Of a DNA stretch of 35,459 nucleotides, positions 1 to 9,489 are shown piece after piece. The position numbers were made by a program, and so were the translations under genes. How positions within the stretch are numbered: position 1 is the stretch's first letter; the number at the start of each line of letters is the position of its first letter. Origin of the DNA: Oxalobacteraceae bacterium. GTDB lineage: Bacteria; Pseudomonadota; Gammaproteobacteria; Burkholderiales; Burkholderiaceae_D. Under the pieces are notes generated by a model that made no database searches, had not been told where the DNA came from, and saw only the letters and a list, made by a program, of their open reading frames with translations. The DNA is taken from NCBI GenBank assembly GCA_947454305.1, contig CANGJE010000021.1:1-35459 (forward strand). Reading direction: 5' to 3'.

Positions 1-23
1 ACAACATCAAAACTTTTTGACAT
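1..23 (-). CDS. lpdA: Dihydrolipoyl dehydrogenase, N-terminal fragment (window edge)
   Basis: Only the first eight codons are inside the window, on the minus strand. They read MSKSFDVV, the usual start of the FAD/NAD-binding dihydrolipoyl dehydrogenase (E3) of Burkholderiales. The start lies 9 bp after the odhB stop codon, so it would be the third gene of odhA-odhB-lpdA. E3 reoxidises the lipoyl group of the 2-oxoglutarate dehydrogenase complex. The call rests on these few residues plus gene order. Confidence 0.7.
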
Positions 24-32
24 GGCCGCCCC

Positions 33-1292
33 TTACAGATCGAGTAAGAGTCGTGCCGGATCTTCCAGCGTTTCTTTCATCGCTACCAAACCAAGCACCG
101 CTTCACGTCCATCAATCAAGCGATGGTCATACGACATCGCGAGATAGTTGATGGGCCTAATCACAATCTGTCCATTTTCAACGACCGCACGATCTTTAGT
201 TGCGTGTACACCTAAAATCGCTGACTGCGGTGGATTGATAATCGGTGTTGAAAGCATAGAGCCAAATACGCCGCCATTCGATATCGAGAACGTACCGCCA
301 GTCAGATCATCTAACGTCAACTTACCGTCTTTCGCCTTTTGACCAAACTCACCAATTTTTTTCTCTATGTCGGCAATGCTCATTTGATCGACATTGCGCA
401 AAATCGGCACCACCAAACCACGTGGAGAACCCACCGCGATACCAATATCGAAATAACCGTGATACACAACATCGTTACCATCGATAGAAGCATTTAACAC
501 CGGATATTTTTTCAAGGCAGCGACGGCCGCTTTAACGAAGAAGGACATGAATCCCATCTTCACACCGTGTTCTTTTTCAAATTTATCTTTGAACTTATTC
601 CGCAAATCCATTACCGGCTGCATGTTGACCTCGTTGAAGGTCGTCAAGATGGCATTGGTCGATTGCGACTCAAGTAAGCGCTCTGCAATACGCGCCCGCA
701 GACGACTCATAGGCACACGCTGCTCAGGGCGATCACCAAGATCAACGGAGGTAGGTACTGCAACACTAGGCAACGCTGCACGTGCAGCGGGAGCCGCAGC
801 AGCCGGTGCTGCAGGCTTAGGCTGACTCAAGGCATTGATCACATCACCTTTAGTAACGCGGCCATCTTTGCCAGTGCCCGAAACAGCATCTGCAGAGAGG
901 TTATTTTCGGATAGCATTTTTGCCGCCGCAGGCATGGCGATACTGCCACTGGCTGCCGACGTCGCAGGAGCTGCAGCTGCTTTGGATGCGGGCGCAGGTG
1001 ACGCCGATGCAGCCGGTGCTGCAGCGGCTGGTGCCGCTACTGATGCCGAGGCTTCCGTATCAATACGAGCGATGACCTCACCGGCGACTACGGTGCTACC
1101 GTCACCTTTAACAATCTCAATGATGACGCCTTGCGCAGGTGCGGGCAACTCCAGCACCACTTTGTCGGTTTCGATATCAATGAGGTTTTCATCACGAGCG
1201 ACTGCTTCGCCCACTTTTTTGTGCCACTGCAGTAGCGTCGCTTCAGCGACCGACTCTGACAGTTGGGGTACCTGAACTTCCAGAATTGCCAT
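33..1292 (-). CDS. odhB: Dihydrolipoamide succinyltransferase, E2 of 2-oxoglutarate dehydrogenase
   Basis: This 419-residue protein is the E2 core of the 2-oxoglutarate dehydrogenase complex and transfers the succinyl group from lipoamide to CoA in the cytosol. Residues 1-75 form one lipoyl domain with the modified lysine in IETDKVVLE (about K44). A long Ala/Pro-rich swinging linker follows (about 80-120), then a peripheral-subunit-binding domain (about 122-160). A second Ala/Pro linker leads to the catalytic acyltransferase domain (about 190-419). The active-site signature [12 protein letters not shown] has H390 and D394. The ATG follows a GGAGAG ribosome site. It lies 63 bp after odhA, with a small perfect hairpin (1324-1338) in the gap, and 9 bp before lpdA, so the three are one operon. 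Length and domains are normal for sucB/odhB. Confidence 0.97.
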   Translation of the reverse strand: MAILEVQVPQLSESVAEATLLQWHKKVGEAVARDENLIDIETDKVVLELPAPAQGVIIEIVKGDGSTVVAGEVIARIDTEASASVAAPAAAAPAASASPAPASKAAAAPATSAASGSIAMPAAAKMLSENNLSADAVSGTGKDGRVTKGDVINALSQPKPAAPAAAAPAARAALPSVAVPTSVDLGDRPEQRVPMSRLRARIAERLLESQSTNAILTTFNEVNMQPVMDLRNKFKDKFEKEHGVKMGFMSFFVKAAVAALKKYPVLNASIDGNDVVYHGYFDIGIAVGSPRGLVVPILRNVDQMSIADIEKKIGEFGQKAKDGKLTLDDLTGGTFSISNGGVFGSMLSTPIINPPQSAILGVHATKDRAVVENGQIVIRPINYLAMSYDHRLIDGREAVLGLVAMKETLEDPARLLLDL

Positions 1293-1355
1293 ATCACTCT
1301 CCGTTTCGGTTTGTTCGCACGGCAGCCGGCATCCGGCTCGCCGCGGGGTCTATCT

Positions 1356-4211
1356 TTATTTCGTCAGGATGAAGCCTTTGAGCTTCGCGAAAGCTGTATC
1401 AATCAGCGCTTTTTGCTGCGCGTAATGCTTGTCGTAATAACCGACCGCAGGTGACGCACTCGCAGGACGGCCTGAATACGCTAGCTTTTGTCCTTCTGCC
1501 AGATTTTCAAAGATGTTGTGCTGAATCTGGAACCAAGCTCCCTGATTTTGTGGTTCATCCTGCACCCAAACCAATTCACTCAAGTTAGGGAACGATTTCA
1601 GTTCAGTCGCAAATGCTTTGTGTGGGAACGGATAGAGCTGCTCGATGCGAATAATTGCTACATCGTTTACTCCGCGCTCTTTACGTGCATTCACCAAATC
1701 AAAGTACACCTTGCCGGAACAGGCCAGCACACGTTTTACTTTTTTCGGATCTATCGCTTCATCAACTTCACCGATCACTGTGTGGAATGAGCCTTTAACC
1801 AACTCAGACAACGGTGAGCCAGCATCTTTGTTACGCAATAACGACTTCGGCGTAAAGATGACCAGCGGCTTGCGAAACAGCCGAATCATTTGACGGCGCA
1901 ACAGATGGAAAATCTGTGCAGCAGTTGTTGGTTGAACGACCTGCATATTGTTATCGGCGCTCAGCTGCAGAAAACGTTCTATCCGTGCTGATGAATGCTC
2001 TGGGCCCTGACCTTCGTAACCATGCGGCAGCATCATGACTAAACCTGATGCGCGACCCCATTTCACTTCACCCGAACTAATGAATTGATCGATAACGACT
2101 TGCGCACCGTTCGCAAAATCGCCGAACTGCGCTTCCCAAATTGTCAGCGTATTCGGTTCAGCTGTTGAGTAGCCATACTCAAAACCTAACACCGCTTCTT
2201 CTGATAAAACGGAATCGATAACGGTAAACGGAGCTTGTTGATCCGATACATGCTGCAGCGGAATATAACTACCTGCATCCCACTTCTCACGATTTTGATC
2301 ATGCAGTACTGAGTGACGGTGCGTGAATGTGCCACGACCCGCATCTTGGCCGGTAATACGAATGGCATATCCTGACGAAACCAGGGTAGCAAAGGCGAGA
2401 TGTTCACCCATACCCCAATCCAGATTCACTTCACCACGCCCCATCGCCGCACGATCAGCTAATACTTTTTCTACCAGCGGGTGAGCTTTGAAATTCTGAG
2501 GCAAGGTGGTAATCCGCTCAGACAAACGCTTTAGCTCAGTAATCGGCACGGAGGTGTCAGCCGCATCCGTCCATTTGCGATTGAGGAAAGGCATCCAGTC
2601 AACCGCGTACTTATTTTTGAAGCTGGAAATAACCGGATCAATCGAGCTGCGTCCCGCATCCATCGCATCGCGAAACGCTTTAACCATCGCATCGCCACCA
2701 TCAGCAGCAATCGTACCCTGCGTAGATAACTTGTCTGCGTAGAGTTTGCGCGTGCCGGGATGCTGTCCGATTTTTTTGTACATCAATGGCTGAGTCAGCG
2801 CCGGTGTATCTTGCTCGTTGTGGCCTAGCTTGCGGAAGCAAACAATATCGACCACCACATCTTTTTGGAACTGCATACGGAAATCAAGCGCGATCTGTGT
2901 AGCAAACACCACCGCTTCAGGATCATCACCATTCACATGCAAGACTGGTACTTCAATCATCTTCACTACGTCCGAGCAGTACAGCGTCGAACGTGTGTCA
3001 CGCGGATCGGAAGTGGTAAAACCAATTTGGTTATTAATAACGATATGTACTGTGCCGCCCGTACCATAGCCACGAGTCTGCGCAAGGTTGAGGGTTTCCA
3101 TCACAACGCCCTGCCCCGCAAACGCGGCATCGCCATGAACCAGAATCGGCAATACTTGTTTACCTTCTTTGTCACTACGCCTATCCATACGCGCTTTGAC
3201 CGAACCCTCAACCACAGGATTAACGATCTCTAAATGCGAAGGATTAAAGGCTAGCGATAAATGCACAGGGCCGCCGGGGGTGGAAATATCACTCGAGAAG
3301 CCTTGGTGATATTTCACATCGCCTGCAGGCAGATCATCGGCGTGTTTACCTTCAAATTCGGCAAACAAATCTTGCGGCATCTTGCCCAAAATATTGACCA
3401 ACACATTCAGTCGGCCGCGGTGCGCCATGCCAATCACAATCTCTTGTATGCCTTGGCTACCCGCGCGCTGAATGGTTTCATCTAACGAAGCGATGAAACT
3501 TTCGCCACCTTCGAGCGAGAAGCGTTTTTGACCCACATATTTGGTGTGCAAATAGCGCTCTAGGCCTTCAGCAGCCGTCAAACGATCAAGAATGTGCTGC
3601 TTTTGTTCGCGCGTGAAATTACCGGTAGAGCGCGACGCTTCCAAGCGCTCTTGCATCCAGCGTTTTTGGGCTGGATCGGTCATATACTGAAATTCGGCGC
3701 CTATGCTGCGGCAGTAGGTATCGCGTAACGCCTGCAACAAATCGCGCAGGGTCGCGGTCTCGCCACCAAAATAGGTATTGCTGATGTTGAACACGGTATC
3801 CATGTCCGCATCGGAGAAACCATAGAACGAAGGCTCTAGCTCAGGAATCGCAGGACGTTCCTGGCGCTGCAGTGGATCCAGATTGGCCCACTGAGTACCG
3901 AGGAAGCGATAAGCTGCAATCAGCTGCGTGACCGCCACGCGTTTTCTACCCATCTCTGCATCCGCCGAAGCAGACACCGTGCGAATCGGGCCTAGCTTTG
4001 CGCGCTCGGCAAAGGAAGCCACCACGCTGGCATGGGGAACATCGGGACGATCAGAACCATCGACAGCCGGCACGTGCTGCATGGCGTCGAAATACGCTCG
4101 CCAATTGTCAGGAACTGCACCGGGATTAAGAAGGTAGGCCTCGTAGAGTTCTTCCACGTACGGGGCATTCCCTCCAAACAGATAGGAGTTGGAGAAGTGC
4201 TGCTGCATCAT
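1356..4211 (-). CDS. odhA: 2-oxoglutarate dehydrogenase E1 component
   Basis: Thiamine-diphosphate-dependent E1 decarboxylates 2-oxoglutarate and succinylates the lipoyl group of OdhB. The N-terminus (MMQQHFSNSYLFGG...) is typical of the family, and GMAHRGRLNVL lies at about residues 260-270. The ThDP/Mg site is seen as GDAAFAGQG followed by NNQIGF at about 360-400. The C-terminal half holds the pyrimidine-binding transketolase domain and ends in the usual PASASPAVGYY...HYAQQ segment. A GTG at 4220 is possible. I chose the first ATG at 4211 because AAGGTGA sits 5 bases upstream, giving 951 residues, a normal length. It is the first gene of odhA-odhB-lpdA and is separated from gltA by a terminator and a long folded leader, so it has its own promoter. 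Confidence 0.97.
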   Translation of the reverse strand: MMQQHFSNSYLFGGNAPYVEELYEAYLLNPGAVPDNWRAYFDAMQHVPAVDGSDRPDVPHASVVASFAERAKLGPIRTVSASADAEMGRKRVAVTQLIAAYRFLGTQWANLDPLQRQERPAIPELEPSFYGFSDADMDTVFNISNTYFGGETATLRDLLQALRDTYCRSIGAEFQYMTDPAQKRWMQERLEASRSTGNFTREQKQHILDRLTAAEGLERYLHTKYVGQKRFSLEGGESFIASLDETIQRAGSQGIQEIVIGMAHRGRLNVLVNILGKMPQDLFAEFEGKHADDLPAGDVKYHQGFSSDISTPGGPVHLSLAFNPSHLEIVNPVVEGSVKARMDRRSDKEGKQVLPILVHGDAAFAGQGVVMETLNLAQTRGYGTGGTVHIVINNQIGFTTSDPRDTRSTLYCSDVVKMIEVPVLHVNGDDPEAVVFATQIALDFRMQFQKDVVVDIVCFRKLGHNEQDTPALTQPLMYKKIGQHPGTRKLYADKLSTQGTIAADGGDAMVKAFRDAMDAGRSSIDPVISSFKNKYAVDWMPFLNRKWTDAADTSVPITELKRLSERITTLPQNFKAHPLVEKVLADRAAMGRGEVNLDWGMGEHLAFATLVSSGYAIRITGQDAGRGTFTHRHSVLHDQNREKWDAGSYIPLQHVSDQQAPFTVIDSVLSEEAVLGFEYGYSTAEPNTLTIWEAQFGDFANGAQVVIDQFISSGEVKWGRASGLVMMLPHGYEGQGPEHSSARIERFLQLSADNNMQVVQPTTAAQIFHLLRRQMIRLFRKPLVIFTPKSLLRNKDAGSPLSELVKGSFHTVIGEVDEAIDPKKVKRVLACSGKVYFDLVNARKERGVNDVAIIRIEQLYPFPHKAFATELKSFPNLSELVWVQDEPQNQGAWFQIQHNIFENLAEGQKLAYSGRPASASPAVGYYDKHYAQQKALIDTAFAKLKGFILTK

Positions 4212-4221
4212 TTGGCTCACC

Positions 4222-4345
4222 TTTTGCTCGCGCTTCGCGAGAGTATGGGGGTTAGGAAGTACTAGGCAAGGCGCCTACAACTTCCGACCGGACCTCAATC
4301 GAGGGCCACATAACCATCCACTTTACGGGCTTTCCGCTCCGTGGA
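4222..4345 (-). promoter_or_regulatory. Structured odhA 5' leader, candidate sucA RNA motif
   Basis: The leader of odhA can form a series of hairpins on the minus strand. 4227-4241 is CTCGCG/CGCGAG with a 3-base loop, ending a few bases before the AAGGTGA ribosome site. 4255-4285 has arms GGAAGT/ACTTCC, a 2x2 internal loop, then 5 more pairs and a 5-base loop. 4292-4309 has CCTC/GAGG with flanking GG/CC. Around 4316-4335 TCCAC/GTGGA can pair. A conserved element called the sucA RNA motif is known upstream of sucA in Burkholderiales; position and gene fit. I cannot check the consensus, so the family assignment is inference while the hairpins are visible. Confidence 0.5.
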
Positions 4346-4378
4346 CTGCGCTACATACGACTTTACGACTACGCGCGC

Positions 4379-4407
4379 AGAATACCACAGCGTTGATGCT
4401 TTGGAAC
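4379..4407 (-). promoter_or_regulatory. Candidate odhA promoter
   Basis: On the minus strand an extended -10 (TGG-TATTCT, 4379-4384) lies 17 bases after GTTCCA (4402-4407), a poor -35 with 3 of 6 matches. It is just downstream of the gltA terminator and would give an odhA leader of about 160 bases. Weak but well placed. Confidence 0.35.
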
Positions 4408-4410
4408 ATG

Positions 4411-4437
4411 AAAAAAGCGGGCCACAGCCCGCTTTTT
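4411..4437 (-). terminator. Intrinsic terminator after gltA
   Basis: Perfect GCGGGC/GCCCGC stem with loop CACA, flanked by A-run and T-run so it works in either direction. It lies about 20 bp after the gltA stop and separates the sdh-gltA unit from odhAB. Confidence 0.85.
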
Positions 4438-4457
4438 GGTTGAACAAAAACTTGTAA

Positions 4458-5759
4458 TCAGCGCTTAGCTATGGGCGCAACGTCACGTTTAGGCGCACCC
4501 ACAAACAACTGACGTGGACGACCAATTTTCTGTTCTGGATCGGAAATCATTTCATTCCACTGTGCAATCCAGCCAACGGTACGTGCCATGGCAAAAATAC
4601 CGGTGAACAGTGACACTGGAATACCCAGCGCCGATTGCACGATGCCAGAATAAAAATCGACATTTGGATATAGCTTACGCGATACAAAGTACTCGTCTTC
4701 CAAAGCGACTTTTTCTAATGCCATTGCCAGCTTAAACAGTGGATCATTTTCTAGACCCAATTCGTTTAGCACTTCGTAGCAAGTTTCACGCATGAGCTTG
4801 GCGCGCGGATCGTAGTTTTTATACACACGATGGCCAAAACCCATCAATTTAACGCCAGAGTTTTTATCTTTAACTTGTTTGACGAATTCGCCAATCTTAT
4901 CGACTGTGCCGATTTCTTTGAGCATGTTGAGTGCAGCTTCATTAGCGCCACCATGTGCCGGACCCCACAGGCAAGCAATACCTGCGGCGATACACGCAAA
5001 CGGATTGGCACCTGATGAGCCGGCTAATCGTACTGTCGATGTTGATGCATTTTGTTCGTGATCGGCATGCAAGATCAAGATGCGATCTAATGCGCGCACT
5101 AACACATCATTAATTTTGTAGTCTTCAGCGGGTGTAGCAAACATCATGCGCATGAAGTTTGCGCTGTAAGACAAATCATTACGTGGATAAATAAACGGCT
5201 GACCGATAGAATATTTATACGCCATGGCCACCAGGGTTGGCATCTTGGCGATTAAACGAATTGCGGATACGTCGCGATGATGTGGGTCATTGATATCAAG
5301 CGAGTCATGATAGAACGACGCCAACGCTCCGACAGTACCGACCAACACTGACATAGGATGCGCATCACGACGGAAGCCGCGGAAAAAGAACTGCATCTGC
5401 TCGTGCACCATGGTGTGATGCGTTACGGTGTCGACGAAAACATCTTTCTGTTTCGCGTTAGGCAGTTCTCCATTTAACAGGAGATAGCAGGTTTCGAGAA
5501 AGTCGCAGTTCACTGCTAATTGTTCGATGGGATAGCCGCGATACAGTAGCTCACCTTTATCGCCATCGATGTAGGTAATCGATGAATTACACGCTGCGGT
5601 CGACATGAAGCCGGGGTCGTAGGTGAATTTGCCAGTGGCGCCGTAGAGTTTGCGGATATCGACAACGTCGGGCCCTATCGAGCCTTTGTAGATCGGGAAA
5701 TCAATGGATGGCGAGCCATCGGAAAAAGACAGCGTTGCTTTGGTGTCAGATTGGGTCAT
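4458..5759 (-). CDS. gltA: Citrate synthase
   Basis: 433-residue citrate synthase of the Gram-negative hexameric type; it condenses acetyl-CoA with oxaloacetate at the entry of the TCA cycle. Catalytic residues are in place: H269 in [11 protein letters not shown]310 in [13 protein letters not shown] and D368 in NVDFYSG. The N-terminal beta-rich domain typical of the NADH-regulated bacterial enzyme is present (about 1-60). The start ATG follows AAGGTGGAG. It lies 81 bp downstream of sdhE with no terminator visible between them, so it is probably cotranscribed with sdhCDAB-sdhE, and it ends at a strong terminator. Nothing unusual. Confidence 0.98.
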   Translation of the reverse strand: MTQSDTKATLSFSDGSPSIDFPIYKGSIGPDVVDIRKLYGATGKFTYDPGFMSTAACNSSITYIDGDKGELLYRGYPIEQLAVNCDFLETCYLLLNGELPNAKQKDVFVDTVTHHTMVHEQMQFFFRGFRRDAHPMSVLVGTVGALASFYHDSLDINDPHHRDVSAIRLIAKMPTLVAMAYKYSIGQPFIYPRNDLSYSANFMRMMFATPAEDYKINDVLVRALDRILILHADHEQNASTSTVRLAGSSGANPFACIAAGIACLWGPAHGGANEAALNMLKEIGTVDKIGEFVKQVKDKNSGVKLMGFGHRVYKNYDPRAKLMRETCYEVLNELGLENDPLFKLAMALEKVALEDEYFVSRKLYPNVDFYSGIVQSALGIPVSLFTGIFAMARTVGWIAQWNEMISDPEQKIGRPRQLFVGAPKRDVAPIAKR

Positions 5760-5840
5760 GGCTCCACCTTCGATTCAAAAAATAACAAAATTCACAGTAT
5801 GTTGTTGGATTCGTCTAGCTGCGAAACCACACGCATATAT

Positions 5841-6113
5841 TTATGCCGCACGTAATCGCACTAAAAGCGATTTAACGTTCGGTAGATCTAAGGCCTCGGT
5901 GGGATCGTTTTGTCCCAGCAAAAGAGTCATCAAATCGTTGTCTGGCAACTCGAGTAAGCGGGTCAGTGCATCCACCTCGTCATCACTCAATGTCGCTTCA
6001 TGCAAATCCAGAAAGCGAGTCAGAATCAGATCGTTCTCTAGCAATCCCCTACGGCTGCGCCAACGTAATCGTGCGCGGCGCGCTGGGTCGTCCTGATGTC
6101 TGCCGCTTTCCAT
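5841..6113 (-). CDS. sdhE: FAD assembly factor SdhE (succinate dehydrogenase flavinylation)
   Basis: Small 90-residue protein of the SdhE/YgfY (Sdh5) family, which promotes covalent attachment of FAD to SdhA. The family signature RGxxE is present as RRGLLEND, with R22, G23 and E26. The rest is helical and acidic. A TTG (6116) directly precedes the ATG (6113) in frame; I chose the ATG. It starts 4 bp after the sdhB stop, so translation is probably coupled. Placement between sdhB and gltA is normal for betaproteobacteria. Confidence 0.92.
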   Translation of the reverse strand: MESGRHQDDPARRARLRWRSRRGLLENDLILTRFLDLHEATLSDDEVDALTRLLELPDNDLMTLLLGQNDPTEALDLPNVKSLLVRLRAA

Positions 6114-6117
6114 CAAA

Positions 6118-6828
6118 CTATACAGCGCGTCGTACTAGCAGCTCTTTAATTTTGCCAATCGCTTTGTTTGGATTGAGGCCCTTGGGGCATACATCAACGC
6201 AATTCATAATCGAATGGCAACGGAACAAGCGATACGGATCTTCGAGATTATCTAAGCGCTCAGCAGTGGCTTCATCGCGGCTATCAGCGATAAAGCGATA
6301 GGCTTGCAACAAACCAGCAGGGCCAACGAATTTATCGGGATTCCACCAGAACGATGGGCACGAAGTTGAGCAGCACGCGCACAATATGCATTCATACAAG
6401 CCGTCTAATTCTTCACGCTCGGCAGGCATTTGCAGGCGTTCTTTTTCAGGCGGTATGGTGTTGTTGACCAAATACGGTTTGATCGAATGATATTGCTTGA
6501 AGAAGTTCGTCATATCGACGATCAGATCTCGAATCACTGGCAAACCTGGCAGCGGACGCAGCACAATGGGTTCGGTCAATTCATTGAGGTTGGTGGTGCA
6601 AGCAAGACCATTTTTGCCATTGATGTTCATCGCATCGGAGCCGCACACACCTTCACGGCACGAACGACGCAGCGCCAGTGAATCATCGACATCGGCTTTG
6701 ATACGTTGTAACGCATCGAGCAACATCTTATCGGTATCTTGCAGCGTGACCGTGAGGTCCTGCATATACGGTTTTGCATCACGATCTGGGTCGTAACGAT
6801 AAATCTGAAATTTGACAGTACGAGTCAT
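6118..6828 (-). CDS. sdhB: Succinate dehydrogenase iron-sulfur subunit
   Basis: 236-residue Fe-S subunit of complex II; it passes electrons from the FAD of SdhA to quinone. The [2Fe-2S] site reads C57-x4-C62-xx-D65-x11-C77, with an Asp at the third ligand position as in E. coli. The 4Fe and 3Fe sites are in [12 protein letters not shown] and [14 protein letters not shown]. The open frame extends 16 codons further upstream into sdhA, but the ATG at 6828 gives the family N-terminus ([15 protein letters not shown]), has GGAAA upstream and starts 13 bp after the sdhA stop. Fourth gene of sdhCDAB-sdhE. Confidence 0.97.
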   Translation of the reverse strand: MTRTVKFQIYRYDPDRDAKPYMQDLTVTLQDTDKMLLDALQRIKADVDDSLALRRSCREGVCGSDAMNINGKNGLACTTNLNELTEPIVLRPLPGLPVIRDLIVDMTNFFKQYHSIKPYLVNNTIPPEKERLQMPAEREELDGLYECILCACCSTSCPSFWWNPDKFVGPAGLLQAYRFIADSRDEATAERLDNLEDPYRLFRCHSIMNCVDVCPKGLNPNKAIGKIKELLVRRAV

Positions 6829-6841
6829 GATTTTTCCGAGC

Positions 6842-8617
6842 TTAGAAGGTACGTGCCTTGGGTTTAAACGTTTCAACAGTCAGTGGCTTGGTAACCACGG
6901 GCTTGTAATCGAGTCGATTGCCTTCGGAGAACCACAGCGTGTGTTTCATCCAGTTTTCATCATCACGTTTTTCGTGATCGCGATGCGCATGCGCACCACG
7001 CGATTCTTTGCGAGCTGCGGCTGAGACAATAGTGGCTTTCGCTGTTTCAATCAGGTTGTCGAGTTCTAACGCTTCTACTCGCGCTGTATTGAACACTTTG
7101 GATTTATCTTTGAACGAGACATGCTTACGACGCTCATCGAGTTCCGCGATGTGTTTAACGCCTTCGTCTAGCAGCTCTTGAGTACGGAACACGCTGCAAT
7201 AATGCTGCATAGTTTTGCGAATGTCGTTAGCAACGTCTTGCACTCGCTCTGAACCTGTCGATGCTTCTAAATGAGCTAAGCGTGACAATGCAAAATCTGC
7301 ACCATCCGCGGGTAAGTCCTTGTGATGCTGCTCTTTGAGCTTGCTATCAACAATGTGGTTACCTGCAGCGCGACCAAACACCAACAAATCAAGCAAAGAG
7401 TTTGTACCGAGACGATTGGCACCGTGAACAGATACGCACGCACATTCGCCAATGGCATACAAACCGCGTACGATTTCTTGACTACCGTTTTTAGGCGCGA
7501 CTACCTGACCATGTATGTTGGTAGGAATACCACCCATTTGATAGTGAATTGTAGGCACGACTGGAATCGGCTCACGCGTTGCATCAACGTTGGCAAATTT
7601 ATGGCCAATTTCAAGAATCGATGGCAGACGCTTGCGTATAGTGTCAGCACCGATGTGACGCAGATCGAGTAAGACGTGATCTTTTTTCGGACCGCAACCA
7701 CGGCCTTCTTTAATTTCCTGATCCATAGAGCGCGAAATAAAATCGCGCGGCGCTAAATCTTTCAGCGTAGGCGCGTAACGCTCCATGAAGCGCTCACCTT
7801 CGCTGTTGATCAAAATCCCACCCTCACCACGCACACCTTCGGTGATCAACACGCCAGCGCCTGCAACGCCGGTGGGATGGAACTGCCAGAATTCCATATC
7901 TTCGAGTGGCAAGCCTGCACGTGCAGCCATGCCCATGCCATCACCCGTATTGATGAAAGCATTCGTCGATGCAGCCCAAATACGGCCGGCACCGCCAGTA
8001 GCAAACACGGTGGTCTTCGCTTCAAGCACCATGACTTCGCCGGTTTCCATTTCTAGTGCAACGACACCGACAACATCGCCATCTGCATCGCGCACCAGAT
8101 CAATCGCCATCCACTCAACAAAGAAATGGGTTCTAGCTTGAACATTACGCTGATACAGCGTGTGCAACATGGCATGACCAGTACGATCAGCTGCGGCGCA
8201 CGCACGTTGAACGGGTTTTTCACCGAAGTTAGCTGTATGCCCACCAAAAGGACGCTGATAAATAGTGCCATCGGGATTGCGATCAAACGGCATACCCAAA
8301 TGTTCAAGCTCGTAAACTACTTTGGGTGCTTCGCGACACATGAATTCAATCGCATCTTGGTCGCCTAGGTAATCGCTACCTTTCACGGTGTCGAACATAT
8401 GCCAGTACCAATTGTCTTCTGACATATTGCCCAGGGATGCACCGATACCCCCTTGCGCAGCAACGGTATGTGAACGCGTTGGAAAAACTTTTGAAAGCAC
8501 AGCAACGTTTAAACCAGCTTGGGCCAGTTGTAACGATGCACGCATGCCGGAACCACCTGCACCGACGATAACTGCGTCGAAGCGTCGTGATGGAATGGAG
8601 GATTTAATCGATGTCAC
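6842..8617 (-). CDS. sdhA: Succinate dehydrogenase flavoprotein subunit
   Basis: Flavoprotein subunit that oxidises succinate to fumarate. The dinucleotide fold GAGGSGM is at about 19-25. The covalent FAD histidine is H50 in [10 protein letters not shown]. Substrate-site segments HPTG, the family Arg/His regions and the C-terminal domain are intact. The open frame starts 14 codons earlier inside sdhD. I chose the GTG at 8617 because GGAGAG lies 7 bases upstream and the frame then begins TSIKSS, as in relatives, giving 591 residues. It begins 2 bp after the sdhD stop, so the two are translationally coupled. Confidence 0.96.
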   Translation of the reverse strand: MTSIKSSIPSRRFDAVIVGAGGSGMRASLQLAQAGLNVAVLSKVFPTRSHTVAAQGGIGASLGNMSEDNWYWHMFDTVKGSDYLGDQDAIEFMCREAPKVVYELEHLGMPFDRNPDGTIYQRPFGGHTANFGEKPVQRACAAADRTGHAMLHTLYQRNVQARTHFFVEWMAIDLVRDADGDVVGVVALEMETGEVMVLEAKTTVFATGGAGRIWAASTNAFINTGDGMGMAARAGLPLEDMEFWQFHPTGVAGAGVLITEGVRGEGGILINSEGERFMERYAPTLKDLAPRDFISRSMDQEIKEGRGCGPKKDHVLLDLRHIGADTIRKRLPSILEIGHKFANVDATREPIPVVPTIHYQMGGIPTNIHGQVVAPKNGSQEIVRGLYAIGECACVSVHGANRLGTNSLLDLLVFGRAAGNHIVDSKLKEQHHKDLPADGADFALSRLAHLEASTGSERVQDVANDIRKTMQHYCSVFRTQELLDEGVKHIAELDERRKHVSFKDKSKVFNTARVEALELDNLIETAKATIVSAAARKESRGAHAHRDHEKRDDENWMKHTLWFSEGNRLDYKPVVTKPLTVETFKPKARTF

Positions 8618-8619
8618 GT

Positions 8620-8982
8620 TTACACTCTCCACAGAATCTGAACTGTCCAGCCGGCACAACCGACTAACCAGAGAATTGTCAGCACTTGCAATAACAGTCT
8701 TACGGCTACGGGTTTAACGTAATCCATCCAAATGTCGCGAACACCCACCCACGCGTGGTAATACAAGGACATGAAGGTTACGAACGCAAATAGTTTGAAC
8801 CACTGCTGAGCATACAAACCCGCCCAGGCTTCATAAGTAAATTCTCCAGCGCCGAGAAAAAGAACAAGCAAAACGATCGTAAAAACAGCCATCACAATCG
8901 CTGTAGCGCGTTGAGCCAGCCAATCTCTCAATCCATAGTGCGCGCCTACCACCAGACGCTTAGGTCCGATATTGTTGTCCAT
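8620..8982 (-). CDS. sdhD: Succinate dehydrogenase membrane anchor subunit
   Basis: 120-residue cytochrome b556 anchor with three membrane spans (about 26-45, 61-82 and 93-118). [13 protein letters not shown] carries the heme b ligand H76 and the quinone-site pair D87-Y88, matching the E. coli SdhD signature. The ATG at 8982 is one base after the sdhC stop, and GGAG lies inside the end of sdhC. Together with SdhC it holds heme b and the ubiquinone site in the inner membrane. Confidence 0.95.
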   Translation of the reverse strand: MDNNIGPKRLVVGAHYGLRDWLAQRATAIVMAVFTIVLLVLFLGAGEFTYEAWAGLYAQQWFKLFAFVTFMSLYYHAWVGVRDIWMDYVKPVAVRLLLQVLTILWLVGCAGWTVQILWRV

Positions 8983-8983
8983 C

Positions 8984-9388
8984 TTAAAAATCTCCAAACA
9001 GTTTCAATGCAACCAGCAAGGCCAAAGGCACGCTGACAAAAAATACCGAACGCGCTGATTTAGATGAACCCTCTTTCGATAGCCCAATGTGCGCATCCAT
9101 AATCAAGTGACGAACACCCGCACAAAAGTGATGCAGGTAAGCCCAGGAAAGTCCGAGAATCAGTAATTTTACGAACCAGTGACTGGCAAAACCCTGCAAA
9201 TATGCGAAGGAAATTTCGGAAGTAATTGAAAGATCGAAGATGTAAAGAATAAAGGGCAACAACAAAAACATCATCGCGCCACTGACTCGATGCAAAATCG
9301 ATACGATGCCGGAGAGCGGCAAGCGATAGCGCAAAATGTCGGTGATGTGAATGTTGGTAAAGCGTTTAGTATTTCTTGCTTCAGGCAT
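8984..9388 (-). CDS. sdhC: Succinate dehydrogenase cytochrome b556 subunit
   Basis: 134-residue membrane subunit with three predicted spans. SILHRVSG is the SdhC signature, whose Ser and Arg line the quinone site. YLHHFCAGVRHLIMD carries the heme histidine and the second family signature. Starts at TTG 9403, ATG 9394 and ATG 9388 are in frame; ATG 9388 gives the usual MPEAR-type N-terminus and keeps GGAGAAG as ribosome site. It is the first gene of the sdh group and lies about 100 bp after gntR on the same strand. Confidence 0.94.
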   Translation of the reverse strand: MPEARNTKRFTNIHITDILRYRLPLSGIVSILHRVSGAMMFLLLPFILYIFDLSITSEISFAYLQGFASHWFVKLLILGLSWAYLHHFCAGVRHLIMDAHIGLSKEGSSKSARSVFFVSVPLALLVALKLFGDF

Positions 9389-9421
9389 GAGCATCTTCTC
9401 CAACGATGTCTATCTTGTTGT

Positions 9422-9454
9422 GCAAAGCCCAGATTCTATCTGTTTGGGCTAAAA
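9422..9454 (-). promoter_or_regulatory. Hairpin and possible sdhC promoter between gntR and sdhC
   Basis: On the minus strand AGCCCA/TGGGCT form an inverted repeat around a 13-base loop. Inside the loop is TAGAAT (9433-9438), a 5-of-6 match to the -10 box; no good -35 is seen. The hairpin has only a short T-run after it, so it is a poor terminator. It could mark an internal sdh promoter. Confidence 0.3.
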
Positions 9455-9489
9455 AAGTTCGGCGCGTTACGATTACCGCCCCGCTCGCA

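Noticed and set aside
835..1275. Antisense 146-codon Ala-rich frame in odhB
   Set aside because: Shadow of the Ala/Pro linker and lipoyl domain coding region on the opposite strand.
6118..6876. Longer sdhB frame starting inside sdhA
   Set aside because: The 16 extra residues are unlike SdhB and overlap the end of sdhA; ATG 6828 has a ribosome site and normal length.
8984..9403. TTG start for sdhC at 9403
   Set aside because: It would use up the GGAGAAG ribosome site; ATG 9388 gives the expected N-terminus.
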